DNA from: Gracilaria domingensis
Taxonomy: Eukaryota; Rhodophyta; Florideophyceae; Gracilariales; Gracilariaceae
Assembly: GCA_022539475.1 (NCBI GenBank)
Contig: VCMS01000008.1
Location: 186,001 to 250,000, forward strand
DNA: 64,000 bases
Direction: 5' to 3'
The notes below the pieces were generated by a model. It made no database searches. It had not been told where the DNA came from and saw nothing but the letters and a program-made list of their open reading frames with translations. Positions 20,140 through 30,910 of the stretch are shown here, piece after piece (the stretch's first letter is position 1; each line of letters opens with the position of its first letter). Position numbers and translations under genes: made by a program.

Positions 20140-20484
20140 CCGTCTCCATTGGAGATGTATTTCTCTTGTATCACAACCGGGAAAGGATGTGAGAGAACAT
20201 CAATATATCCCCAGTGGACGCTGAGAGGGAGGATGAACTACTCTACGTGCTATCATTGTTACCCATCCGGTGTCGAGTGGTGACATATTCTTTTTTTCTC
20301 ACAACCCACACAGGATGTGACGGAAGAAGAACATGCCCCCAGTCGAGACAGAGGGTGAGCAACTCTAAGTACAATCACTAGTCCCTAGCTTGCCTCCACT
20401 GGCGATATCTTCCTGTTTTGCTATAACCATCGAGTGAGGTTATGGTGGAGAGAAAAATATCGCCGGTCGAGGCGAGGTGGGTGG
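20140..20484. repeat. three degenerate hairpin units, about 125-bp spacing
   Basis: Units near 20140-20232, 20265-20355 and 20392-20484 share a layout: a left arm with CC(A)CTGG-like sequence, a TTCTC/TTTTGC-rich segment, a (C)AACC..GGATGTGA loop stem, a GAGAGAA segment and a right arm ending in CAGTSGASRC. The third unit has clean outer arms GGCGATAT/ATATCGCC. The sequence is diverged, but the secondary structure looks kept. Confidence 0.5.
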
Positions 20485-20712
20485 GGATTATGTGAGCGCG
20501 AAGAGGAGACAGAGAGGTGGCGCTTAAATAGTGGAAGGGGCGAAGGTGTACAGTAGATGTTTTGGCGGGAAATGGGATGAGGGAAACAGGGACAATCATG
20601 GTGCTGGATATAGCCCGTGTGGTTGGACAGTGGGGGTGGACAGCACAGTTTAGCTCGATTGCACTGTATCGCAGCGGAAACTTCGATCCAACTACTACTT
20701 CTTCTTCTGAAG

Positions 20713-21649
20713 ATGTCGAACGCATACGTGAAGGATGAGGAGCTGTTGGCGCTGTTGGAGGGGAAGGAGGTACCGCCGACGCCGTCACCAAAGCGGGAAG
20801 AGAACGTGATTACGGCGGCTGGTCGGATGTCGCAGAAGAAGGAAGTGGCCGATGAAGGAAAGAAGTGTGAGGCGAGGAGAGGGGATGGTGATGAGGTGGA
20901 GAAGGGTGTAGAATTGGAGGTGGAGGGGGCCGCAATGGAGAGAAGGGCTCCGGTGCATCTGAGCCAGTTAGAGGTTGGAGACCAGACCAGATAGAGAGTG
21001 GGGGTGGCGAGGGTGACAGGGAGATGCGGTTTGTGTGGCAGATAAAGGCGAGGGTGGGGATGTTGGGGTTGGTGATGAAGGAGAAACTGTACGATGGAAT
21101 TGTGGAGATTTTAACGTAAATGGGCGGTGTGGTGCTGAGTGGGGGTGGTAGTGGTGTTTCGGTTGAGGCGATTTCGAGCCTGCGGAATTCGTTGTCGGGG
21201 TATTCGGAGTGGAGATGAGGAATCATGTGTATGGGATAGTGGAGTGTGCGGGAAGGGAGGTTGGAGAGTTGCGAGAGGAGAATAGGGTTCTGAACGAGAG
21301 GTTGGACGTGCTGGAGAAGGAGGTGAAGGAGCTGGGCAAGAGGCAAAGATTGGTGGAAGAGGAGAAAGTGAAAGGAGGTGTGGAAGGAAAGACGGAGAAG
21401 GGAAGTGTGGGAAGGGTGGCGGTGCAGAAGGGGTCCCCTGTGACACCGAAGACAAAGGGTGGTGGGGTTGGGGATGGGAAGAGCCGTTTGAAGAAGAGGC
21501 GTAAGGAGATGAAGAAGGTGGTGGAGGAGGTGCCGCGGGAGGGAGTCGGAGCTCCGGTGGTGACTGGGTTTAGGAGTGCGGCGGAGGTGGCGCGGACTGC
21601 GAAGGGGATTCTGAGGGGACAGGAAGAGAGAAGAATGGGAGGGATTTGA
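20713..21649 (+). pseudogene. decayed ORF with acidic N-terminus and leucine-type coiled coil
   Basis: A frame starts at the ATG at 20713 (MSNAYVKDEELLALLEGKEV) and stops at 20994. A second frame runs from about 21209 to 21649 with a coiled coil (EVGELREENRVLNERLDVLE) and a Lys/Gly-rich tail. Between them the third frame carries DREMRFVWQIKARVGMLGL and ends at a TAA. All three pieces have the same G-rich, Lys/Glu-rich composition, so they look like one former protein with frameshifts. A short acidic N-terminus, coiled coil and basic tail would fit a retroelement gag/ORF1-type protein, but no zinc knuckle or RRM is seen, so that is only a guess. Confidence 0.35.
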
Positions 21650-22089
21650 AGCCGTTTTGGGGCGAGGCGGGTATACGAGAAGGGGGAGGGTTGTCCACCT
21701 GACTTCTACAAATTGACGTTTGCGGAGACCGAGAGAGAGGATGCGAACGCGTGAGGGGCGAGAAATGGGTAAATAGCGGGGGTGGTGTGGACTGGGAAGA
21801 AGTGATGGGATGATTGAGGTGAAATGAGTTGCGATTGGCATTGCAACATGGGAGAAAATGGAAACGCAAACTAGCACGAGTGCAGTTTTGAGAGAGGGAC
21901 GCGAAAAAGAGTGAATGGGGTGGTGCGGCGAAGTAGAATCTCTACAAAAACTAGGGGACCCAAGAACCAAACTGCGCGAAATGGAATTTAATATTCCAAA
22001 ATTTCTTAATTTTTTGAGTGCCAGCCTCTGCTACCTCCTCGCGCGCCCGAAATGGCCCCAAAACTAGCTTAGTTTCCAAAGCGAACAGA

Positions 22090-23933
22090 CTATATTCCAC
22101 TTTGCAGAACACAGACGCAGTCAAACTTCTCCACTGTCGTGTCGGTTAGTGCTCCAAACTGTTTGTTTCCCGTCTGCAGGCAGTCGTCTACATAAGTCCC
22201 CAATACTCCAGTCAAGTTGCCTTCCTTGTCCTTCTTTGTATAGAGTGACTGGTCACTCTCAGCTCTCATCATCTTGAGATCATTGAGCGTATGGTCAGTG
22301 AACGTGTGGTTCCAATGGTCTCCAGCCTCAGTTAACCCGTACAAGGTGCGGTTTAACTTCAGTAAACTGTCATGGGGGAGCTTCATTTCGGGCGCTGGGC
22401 GGAGGTACAATAGTCTGTTAATCTGAGGCGTCGATTGGATCTATGCCATGGTTATGTCTCGTGACCATATACGGAACTTGAACATTCGTGAAATGCACCT
22501 TATGAACCGTATGGACTATACCATTATTGAGCGTTGCTCATGGACGATTAGACCCTTCATTCTATCAGTGTGACCCTGTGCTATCAGACGTGCTTTGTAG
22601 ATAGGAGAGGAGGTTTCGGCGTTCTTGATCACGTATACCCATCTTGAGCCGAGGATGTTCGGAGGTTCACCTGTCTTGGTACATTCGGCTTCTGCGGCAG
22701 TGCGTGTAGTGACAGAACAGGTTCCTCTGGCTCTTAAGCCGTCAATCTCCTTCTTCCTCGCGGGTTCAAATTGTTGCATGTTGCATTGTGCGTCGTGGGG
22801 CTGGAGCTGTTCGGTAACCATGATGGTTGGTGTGGAACGAGGACCTGGCTTCTCTTCGCTCTTGAACTGTTCAAATTGAGCCTTGAATTGCTCAAGGAGC
22901 TCCTTATCCGAATAGTGTGTCGTTGGGATACACTGAGAGATGTTGAACTTTGTTGACTTTCCGTTGACATTGGCATGGACATGTTTGCCATCCACATGTA
23001 TGATCTTATGAGGACCAGTGAATTTCTTCTCCTTCTCTCTATAGATGCGGATGAAGTCTCCTGGTTTGAGATCAAAATGTACGGCAGGTGGTACTCGTGC
23101 ACGCAGTGTTTCAAGTATTCTCAGTCTGGCAACAATCCCGGAGTATTCTTTGCGTGCGAGTTCGAGTGCGTTGAGCCGGTTTCGTTGATCTGGCAATGAG
23201 AACGTGCCAACATATAATCTTGGTAGTGTACCAAATACGAGGAGTGAAGGTACCAATCCATTTGGTCTCATTGTGTCATTAATTGCCTTCACGGAGAGGC
23301 TGAGACGTGCATCTTTCTCCATTGTAGGATACTCGAGTGAGACTTTCTGGAAAGTCCGTCGGAGCGGTGCGTGGTATCTTTCCCCGACTCCTAAGCTGTT
23401 GTGACTTTCCGTTCCAGATAGGATGAGCTCAATGCCTAGATTCTCCGACAATCTTTTCCATACTTCTGACGTGAAGATACTGCCTTGGTCGGCACGTTGC
23501 TTATTGGGTGCACCGATGTACAGAGTGAGCCAATAAGAGAGAAATGCTTTCCATACAACCACAGCCGATTCCCCATCCAAGAATTTTGCATGGGAGAATC
23601 CTGTCTCCATGTCAACTACATGTAGAACTGGGAGCTTCTTCCCTTTGTCCTGCAAATACATCAGATCAAGCGAGATCTGATTGTTAAATACAATCGACTC
23701 CGGAGGTATGCTCACTCTAGACCTGAGTGGTTTGGTGCGGTAAGTCTGACAAATTCTGCAATTATGTGCGATTGTTTGCAGTAATGTTCGTGTCATAGGC
23801 GTGATTCGGTCGGGCATGGCGCGCTTGAGGAGATTCAGGAGCTTCTCAGTTGATTAGCTGGAGTACGAGGAACGTCGGCATCCGGTGAGTTGTCCAGAGA
23901 CAGATTGGATGAGTCGTCATTCTGAGAATTCAT
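22090..23933 (-). pseudogene. copia polyprotein with gag start, integrase and reverse transcriptase (deleted and broken)
   Basis: Read on the minus strand, an ATG at 23933 opens a 32-residue gag-like start (MNSQNDDSSNLSLDNSPDAD) just after the LTR leader. Gag and protease are deleted. One frame from 23817 then carries integrase: the zinc-binding tail CRICQTY, the first catalytic Asp in SLDLMYL, the second in QRADQGSIFTS and the Glu in GVGERYHAPLRR, so the DDE triad is intact. It continues into the polymerase (GSRWVYVIKN, YKARLIAQGHTDR, KLNRTLYGLTEAGDHW and the catalytic YVDDCLQTGN). Two in-frame TAG codons, at about 22516 and about 22450 (the latter in DITMA-IQS), break it, and the frame ends after the YVDD region. 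RNase H and the 3' LTR are absent from this copy. Confidence 0.8.
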
Positions 23934-23990
23934 GATGAATAAAAGCTACTTCCAAAAGAGGATCATTCGAATGATGGTCTCCTAATGTAA

Positions 23991-24221
23991 TGCTGGCTGC
24001 TAGCTCGCAGAGAGGTAAGGCGCCTGGAAGCGGGGTGAGTATGTCAGGTATGTCAGGAATGCTGGGGGCCGGAGCCCATTTACTGTGGTGGCGCTAGTCG
24101 CCTGTTAGGTAGGGAGCGGAAGCTGAATGCTTTAGTGGAGGTGCGGAATCCCGATATGCATCGAACTGCCATCGGTCGGATATGTCAGTCGGATTGCAAG
24201 TTGTAGAGCTGATCGGCATCA
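23991..24221 (-). repeat. copia LTR (5' LTR of the element at 22-24 kb)
   Basis: 231 bases read on the minus strand from TGATG to CA. It is homologous throughout to the LTR at 10616-10856 and lies 57 bases upstream of the gag-like ATG at 23933, the normal LTR-leader spacing. Confidence 0.7.
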
Positions 24222-24880
24222 CCAACCCCCAAAAACAATCCAATGAGACGTTTCTAACGTGTAACACGTACAAAAACATGTCCACATATTCTGAGAACAA
24301 TATTCCTACCAGTTCGTTCCATCGCCTTTTGTTACATACAAAGATCAACATCACTGCACTTATCATCAGCAGTCCATGGCTCTAAAGCATTTTTTTTACA
24401 CATTTTGTCCATATCTACGTTATTGAGAAATGGGAAGAACACTATCAAAGCTCTGGCTCTATTTCCAAAAAAAAACTCAATCAAACTTTAAAACGCCAAC
24501 AGCAAAATTCAAATTTTGCTTCCAAACAGTTTTTGTCACTACTCTTAACATGTAAGCCCATCACAAAAATTGTACTTCTAGCAAACGGATCCGTAGAAAC
24601 TGTCCCTCAACTACCAGCGGCAGTAACAAAAACTTTCGTAAAATCAACTTCAATACCTGCTCCCATTCGTGGGCCTTTGTCAACTCTACAAATTCATGCT
24701 ATGAACCCGCAGTAACAGAAGTCAATTGATGTAACACGGGCAACTGTGATGCACGAAACTGCTACCGTTTTCCGTTTCTTCAATTCTCCTCTTTGAAAAA
24801 CATTCTTTAGATCTCTTAGACCAGGCTACAAACTTCATCGTTCTCAGTCTATTGGTGGCAAGTTATTAAGCGATTTCTAA

Positions 24881-26406
24881 CAAAAATGTATAAAAGAAGT
24901 GTTTTGCCATATTCGAAACAACAAAAGAAGTGTTATCGGTATTAATGGAGCCACTAATATGCTCTCTAAATCTGTTTCAAACGTTATTATACATACACCG
25001 TTATCATTGTTTGTAGAATATTTACGATCTGATCTAATAACCGATAGCACATCTAACGTAGCCTTGAAGATCAAGGAGGCAATGAAACTTTTGGATGACA
25101 TCATCGGGTTCAAAGCTGCGTATGAATTTGTGTCGTACTCGTGCAATCTAATGCGTCATGTAAGGTCTGAAATAGGTTAAAGTTTTCAAATGGTGCATTG
25201 GATGCAGTTTTCATTGTCTGAAAACTTTAACTGAAGATGTTGGAAGGTTTCCTCACATCACAAAAGGTGTTCAAAGAAGCATTGTTCGTTTCAAAAAAAT
25301 CAGGTGTACGGGAGTTATAAGGCGTTTGTATGAGAAGCTATGTCTCTCCAGAAAGTCACGTGTTGTGTTAATGATACTGTATTCGCCAAAAAGGTGGACC
25401 TATGCATGTGAAATGTTAGAACGGCTTCTTTTGTTACGATCTGTGGTAGTGTCGCTTCCTATTGCCATTGCTGGAGGCACAGGAGAGCCATCTCATGGAT
25501 GCAGACTACGAGCTGCCTTCTGGGCTGGTTATTCTTATTACATCGAATGTATTCTGCAGTGATCTTCAGTATGCAGTATCTGCATTGAAGTTTGTAGCGC
25601 AGATCACGACTATTCTGGAACAAGAGAAGTTTACTATGTCAGATGCCTATGCAGCATTTTTATTCGTCAGAGACAAGCTTTCAACTGTCATATCGCTTAG
25701 CACAGCGCAGCGGTGTTCTCGAATCTCTACTTCGGAAATGGAGTCGTTTGTATTGCCCTGTGCACCCGCTGGCCTTTTTTGTGACCCATTCTACGATGCA
25801 TTGCGAGGAAAAGCAATCGAGGCCTTCGAGATTGACTTCGTAAGTCTAGGTTATGGGGTCCTGACGCAGGATTGCATTCGTGCTTTCAAGATTATTTCCG
25901 AGTCGGTTGAAGAACGTGATTCTTTATTGGGAGAACTACTCCGGTATGGTGTTGACGGATCTTCTCTTGTAACCCCTTTGAAGCGCTACCACCCTTCGCC
26001 CATTTGGGGTCAGCTTCGTTGTGAATATCAAGGTCTTCGAAATGTACTGGTGGATGTATTTCAAGCTCTGGCCTCTCCTGCGGGCGTAGAGCGAAACCAT
26101 AAGGTTGGAAAACGAGTGTTGTCGAATCGTTGTTGTCGTATGGGGGAGGCAAGTGTAGAATGTCAGGTTTCTATCTCGCACAATATGATTCAATTGCGCA
26201 GAGTCGTCCCCTCCGGCGCGCAAAGAAAGCTAGCCTCTCTCTTCGCAGACTCGATGGCAGAGGTTAGCACTGGTTCTGATGCTACGTCATTATTTGACGA
26301 GCTTCTGATCAGTGAAGAAAATGAAGAATTACCTTCTTTACTGGCCCCCATCTTGGATATTACGAACGCCAAGGAGATTCCGTACTTCTTTCTGTTCTCG
26401 GAATGA
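24881..26406 (+). pseudogene. hAT-like transposase, broken into three frames
   Basis: Three successive plus-strand pieces. Piece one (24881-25180) contains IGINGATNML, like the DxxxNM block of hAT transposases. Piece two (25326-25562) contains PKRWTYACEMLERLLLLR, the RWxSxxxMLERL signature. Piece three (25462-26406) contains ELPSGLVILITSNVF, then at its end ALASPAGVERNHKVGKR, the VER motif of the C-terminal dimerisation region, followed by NMIQLRR. Pieces two and three overlap out of frame near 25.5 kb, so a frameshift is present. Introns cannot be excluded for the first junction. The N-terminal BED finger is not visible, and terminal repeats were not found. Family assignment rests on the RW-MLER and VER blocks. 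Confidence 0.55.
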
Positions 26407-27085
26407 AAATAGTCTTTGATATCCTGTGAGGGAAAAGTGACATACTAGAAATCACCATTGAACGTGTCATGAAAAAACCCGTTCTCATACCTTCAGCTGT
26501 GTTCTGCATGTCTTCAGTCTTCAATTTTAAACCACATCCCGTGCGCCATAAAAATTCCATGTCTCTTGTATGCTTTAATGCAGAGCACCTACGCTGCGAA
26601 CTTTGTCGAAAATGCTTTACAAGTTAGCATTGTTATACAAGGCCACCCTGTGAAGGGGCAAAAGCGTCCCACTGCAGTAAAGCGTGTCCAACAATAGACA
26701 CTCATTCATGCTTCACGACGCCAACTACGCCAGATATCACCATCAAAGTCTGGTCTGAATGCCACGCACGATCCTATGAATAGGCACGACGTTCGTAAAG
26801 AAACAGACGCTGTTGACATGGTTGTACTCCGATCTATGCGTCACATTGTATGATCGTGGCATCACCAGAAAGATAGGTGACAAACCAAAAACCTTCATGG
26901 TTTGTGCGAGTTTCAAAGCTTGTCGAGAAAGTAGCTCACTTGATTACTACTGTTACCCAGTATCTTTGCCAGCAATTCTCCTCTCAAAGGCACCCAATCC
27001 ACATTGTACTGTTAGCGCCTCCTTCTTTTCTCCACTGGCAATATGCTGCGCCTATGTACCCCTCTGAAGGCGCAAATGTGGAACG
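26407..27085. other. spacer between hAT relic and pogo-like element
   Basis: No supported gene or repeat apart from about 25 bases before 27086 that are also similar to the outer flank of the inverted copy at 30.9 kb. Confidence 0.4.
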
Positions 27086-29379
27086 TGGGTTTACTTGGGA
27101 CAATCTCCCGCCATTTCTGTTCTAACCCAAACACCTCATTTCGATTCCAACACCATGCCGCAAGTAATCTCAACTAAGGTATTGGAGTACGTTCGCGCCA
27201 TTTCCAGCATACCTGTGCTTCTCAATGTCACTGACCACCTCATTGGACATGTCCACACACTTCCATTAAACCATTGCCCTCCCTAGTATGCCGCTCTCAA
27301 TGCGACGACAAGCGGTCAACCACAAAAAGCGTGTTGAGAAGCAGTCTCAATAAGCGGTAAACCGCACTGCAGCGATGCAGCTTTTGAAAGAAGGTCGCCG
27401 TGTGCGACCTGTCTCACGCATGACGGGTGTTAGCCGGTCCACAGTTGGACGCATACAGAAAGCGATGAAAGAAAACGACTGTGCGCTGCAAGCTATGGTC
27501 AATGCGTCTATAAGACCAGGTCGCCCTTTGACAGTAACGCCTGAAGAGCGTTCAATGATAAAGCAAAGACTAATGGTAGCTGCCGAAAGAGGGTTCGCGG
27601 TCGATCACTTTACATTTAAACATCTACTCAGCCGCCTCACCGCTGACGGACGCAAGGGGTACAAGAAAGGCGTTCCAAGCGATGACGCGATACAAATATA
27701 CAGAGCGTTAAATCGAGATATCGCCTTTAAGCACATTGAGAATCGAGAGCAAGCGAAGCTCGCCGCGCAATCGTATGATCACGTGGAAACGTTCTTCTCT
27801 GTTGTGGAGAAAATTGGGAAACAACATCCTGGTATACTGGCAGATGCCAAGCGCATGTGGAAAATGGACGAAACGGGCATCGACAACATCTTTGGAAAAC
27901 ATATCAAAGTATTTTCTTCCTCGGCAACGAAGAACGGCATCCATCGCAGGGTCAATTCCACTTATGGGATATCAAAGCATATCACGTGCGTTATTGCGGC
28001 GTCGGCGGCAGGAAGAAAAGCACCGCCATACTTTATAGTGGCTGGAAAGAAAAAGACCAGTGACTGGTGGGCTCCAGTCGAAGGTTCTTTTTCGGCCGCA
28101 CCTACTGAAATAATTCAGAGATTCACGAAACCTGGTTGGTCTCCGGAGGACGGTGTTATCAAAGTTTCAGAGAATAGTTCTATGGAGGGACCATTGATGT
28201 CTTCTTTCGTGAAGCATATTGAACACACGGCAACTCGATTTCTTCCAAAGAATATAGCCTATCTACTTTTTCTTGATGGTCACTCATCACGCAAAGACCT
28301 CAAGTGGGTGGAGTACTGTATAAAGCGTCACATGGAAGCCGCCGTTAATGCTGCGAACACATCCCATTTTCTCCAACCTTGTGACCAGTGGATAAACCAG
28401 AACTTCCAGGGCAACATGAGAGTTCTCCGAGACGAGTTCTGTCGTCAGGGATGTGTTGACACAACGAAAGTGAATTTCAACCTGGCCTGTGCTGTATACG
28501 CCCATGCTTGCATAAGTGAAGATGACATCAAGCACTCCTTTCGCGAGACTGGGACATTTCCATGCTGCCGTTCATTCGCTGAGCAGTTTCGTACGGCCGA
28601 AGATGAAGCAAGAGACGTGGTCAAGAAGGAGGAAGACAAGATGTTACATTCCGGCGAGAATAGTACTGTCAACTCCGTTCGAGCAAGGAAATCCGACAAG
28701 TCGACGTACATGGACCTTGCCGCAGTATTCCATAACAAAGATGGTTACTCTTCCAAAATCAAGGGTCTGTCGGAGATTCTGAACGACTCGGAGACCGTAC
28801 GTTCTATTCTGATGAAATCGGTTTGTCCCGCTGGTTCGAGTACCGGAGCGTACACTGTTCGCAATATGCAACCTCGCGTTCTTCTCGACGCGGGCCAGCC
28901 TGCACAATGGTTGACGCATGGCGAAGAACTTCGCTTGCGAAAAGAACGAGAACAAGAGGCGCTGCGAAAGCAGAAGGAAAGGACCGAAGAGCAGGCACGA
29001 AAAACGAAGGACCGTGAAATTGCTCGCTTGGAGGCCGAGAAGGCGGTTTTGGAGCGTAGACGTAAGCGATTTGAAAAGCAAAAGCTTCGCGAAGCCGAGC
29101 AGAAGAAAAAACGTCTTGAAGCTGTTCGGCGAAGGCTGCAGAGACAAACAGAGGCCAAAAAGAGACGTAGGGATGCTGAAGCCAAGAAACGTACTCAAGA
29201 GCTGGGAAAAAGGATGGCAATTGCAGTGCGAAATCGCTGTCGAAAGACGCGGAGAAGTGCGCGAAAGACTGCCAAGGTTGGGATTCGTTGTTATCAGTTT
29301 GCCGCCTTTCTTGTGGTTGGTGTGATAGATAGGGCGATTGAGGTTGGTTCGGGAGATCTGGCTGTCCCACGTTAACCCA
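27086..29379 (+). mobile_element. complete pogo/DDE_1-type DNA transposon
   Basis: Ends are imperfect inverted repeats: TGGGTTTACTTGGGACA at 27086 and, read inward from 29379, TGGGTTAACGTGGGACA, each followed by a TCTCCCG word. The element is 2.29 kb and carries one transposase frame whose last codons overlap the right terminal repeat. The left end is also present, with small changes, at the outer edge of the inverted copy (30856-30880). A clear TA target duplication is not visible. Confidence 0.65.
27375..29375 (+). CDS. pogo/Tigger-like (DDE_1) transposase with long charged C-terminal helix
   Basis: A 666-residue open frame. An N-terminal helix-turn-helix of Psq/CENPB type (VSRMTGVSRSTVGRIQKAM) would bind the terminal repeats. 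The DDE_1 catalytic core has the first Asp in MDETGIDNIFG, the second in LLFLDGHSSRKDL and the third in HFLQPCDQ, all intact. After about residue 515 comes an unusual stretch of about 120 residues rich in Arg, Lys and Glu (EELRLRKEREQEALRKQKER as the first part), predicted as one long charged helix. An ATG at 27288 lies in the same frame 29 codons upstream, separated by a TAA at 27351; that TAA is also in the inverted copy, so the true start is either 27375 or the frame was closed before the duplication. The protein looks capable of folding, so the element may be young. Confidence 0.78.
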   Translation: MQLLKEGRRVRPVSRMTGVSRSTVGRIQKAMKENDCALQAMVNASIRPGRPLTVTPEERSMIKQRLMVAAERGFAVDHFTFKHLLSRLTADGRKGYKKGVPSDDAIQIYRALNRDIAFKHIENREQAKLAAQSYDHVETFFSVVEKIGKQHPGILADAKRMWKMDETGIDNIFGKHIKVFSSSATKNGIHRRVNSTYGISKHITCVIAASAAGRKAPPYFIVAGKKKTSDWWAPVEGSFSAAPTEIIQRFTKPGWSPEDGVIKVSENSSMEGPLMSSFVKHIEHTATRFLPKNIAYLLFLDGHSSRKDLKWVEYCIKRHMEAAVNAANTSHFLQPCDQWINQNFQGNMRVLRDEFCRQGCVDTTKVNFNLACAVYAHACISEDDIKHSFRETGTFPCCRSFAEQFRTAEDEARDVVKKEEDKMLHSGENSTVNSVRARKSDKSTYMDLAAVFHNKDGYSSKIKGLSEILNDSETVRSILMKSVCPAGSSTGAYTVRNMQPRVLLDAGQPAQWLTHGEELRLRKEREQEALRKQKERTEEQARKTKDREIARLEAEKAVLERRRKRFEKQKLREAEQKKKRLEAVRRRLQRQTEAKKRRRDAEAKKRTQELGKRMAIAVRNRCRKTRRSARKTAKVGIRCYQFAAFLVVGVIDRAIEVGSGDLAVPR

Positions 29380-29520
29380 TTCTGATTGTCTTGTTTGGCG
29401 GTTGAGGTAGCTAGTGTTCTTCGATGCCAGGGTACAAATTTGAATCCGTGGTGTCAAGTTGGACCTCATTTGAACCCTCTCAGTGGGGCAAATTTATCAA
29501 GCTCAATACGAGATTTACTA

Positions 29521-30591
29521 ACGACAGAACTCGTCTCGGAGAACTCTCATGTTGCCCTGGAAGTTCTGGTTTATCCACTGGTCACAAGGTTGGAGAAAAT
29601 GGGACGTGTTCGCAGCATTAACGGCGGCTTCTATGTGACGCTTTATACAGTACTCCACCCACTTGAGGTCTTTGCGTGATGAGTGACCATCAAGAAAAAG
29701 TAGATAGGCTATATTCTTTGGAAGAAATCGAGTTGCCGTGTGTTCAATATGCTTCACGAAAGAAGACATCAATGGTCCCTCCATAGAACTATTCTCTGAA
29801 ACTTTGATAACACCGTCCTCCGGAGACCAACCAGGTTTCGTGAATCTCTGAATTATTTCAGTAGGTGCGGCCGAAAAAGAACCTTCGACTGGAGCCCACC
29901 AGTCACTGGTCTTTTTCTTTCCAGCCACTATAAAGTATGGCGGTGCTTTTCTTCCTGCCGCCGACGCCGCAATAACGCACGTGATATGCTTTGATATCCC
30001 ATAAGTGGAATTGACCCTGCGATGGATGCCGTTCTTCGTTGCCGAGGAAGAAAATACTTTGATATGTTTTCCAAAGATGTTGTCGATGCCCGTTTCGTCC
30101 ATTTTCCACATGCGCTTGGCATCTGCCAGTATACCAGGATGTTGTTTCCCAATTTTCTCCACAACAGAGAAGAACGTTTCCACGTGATCATACGATTGCG
30201 CGGCGAGCTTCGCTTGCTCTCGATTCTCAATGTGCTTAAAGGCGATATCTCGATTTAACGCTCTGTATATTTGTATCGCGTCATCGCTTGGAACGCCTTT
30301 CGTGTACCCCTTGCGTCCGTCAGCGGTGAGGCGGCTGAGTAGATGTTTAAATGTAAAGTGATCGACCGCGAACCCTCTTTCGGCAGCTACCATTAGTCTT
30401 TGCTTTATCATTGAACGCTCTTCAGGCGTTACTGTCAAAGGGCGACCTGGTCTTATAGACGCATTGACCATAGCTTGCAGCGCACAGTCGTTTTCTTTCA
30501 TCGCTTTCTGTATGCGTCCAACTGTGGACCGGCTAACACCCGTCATGCGTGAGACAGGTCGCACACGGCGACCTTCTTTCAAAAGCTGCAT
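29521..30591 (-). pseudogene. 5' half of DDE_1 transposase (inverted copy)
   Basis: Starts at the ATG at 30591 and matches the first 357 residues of the transposase at 27375. It includes the helix-turn-helix and all three acidic catalytic positions (DETG, LDGH, PCDQ) but lacks the entire charged C-terminal helix. The frame stops a few bases after the break at 29521. If expressed it would give a short DNA-binding protein with a catalytic core, conceivably an inhibitor of the full-length enzyme; that is an inference only. Confidence 0.8.
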
Positions 30592-30910
30592 CGCTGCAGT
30601 GCGGTTTACCGCTTATTGAGACTGCTTCTCAACACGCTTTTTGTGGTTGACCGCTTGTCGTCGCATTGAGAGCGGCATACTAGGGAGGGCAATGGTTTAA
30701 TGGAAGTGTGTGGACATGTCCAATGAGGTGGTCAGTGACATTGAGAAGCACAGGTATGCTGGAAATGGCGCGAACGTACTCCAATACCTTAGTTGAGATT
30801 ACTTGCGGCATGGTGTTGGAATCGAAATGAGGTGTTTGGGTTAGAACAGAAATGGCGGGAGATTGTCCCAAATAAGCCCATGTCCCACATTTGCCCATTC
30901 AGAGGTGCAC
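29521..30910 (-). mobile_element. inverted, truncated second copy of the pogo-like element
   Basis: The exact mirror of 27055-28445: positions pair with a constant coordinate sum of 57966, so there are no net insertions or deletions over 1.39 kb. Only a handful of substitutions are seen inside the coding part (for example Lys to Thr in KGYKKG, Met to Ile in KRHME), but the outermost about 60 bases differ more. The copy ends abruptly after the codons for DEFCR, without a right terminal repeat. Confidence 0.85.

Noticed and set aside
20810-21970. 386-codon minus-strand frame, Ser/Pro/His/Leu-rich
   Set aside because: It is antisense to a G-rich, Lys/Glu-rich ORF, and the composition is the mirror of that strand. 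No domain.
28745-29469. Long minus-strand frames opposite the transposase tail
   Set aside because: Shadows of the ER/K-rich helix; Ser/Arg/Phe-rich translations without motifs.
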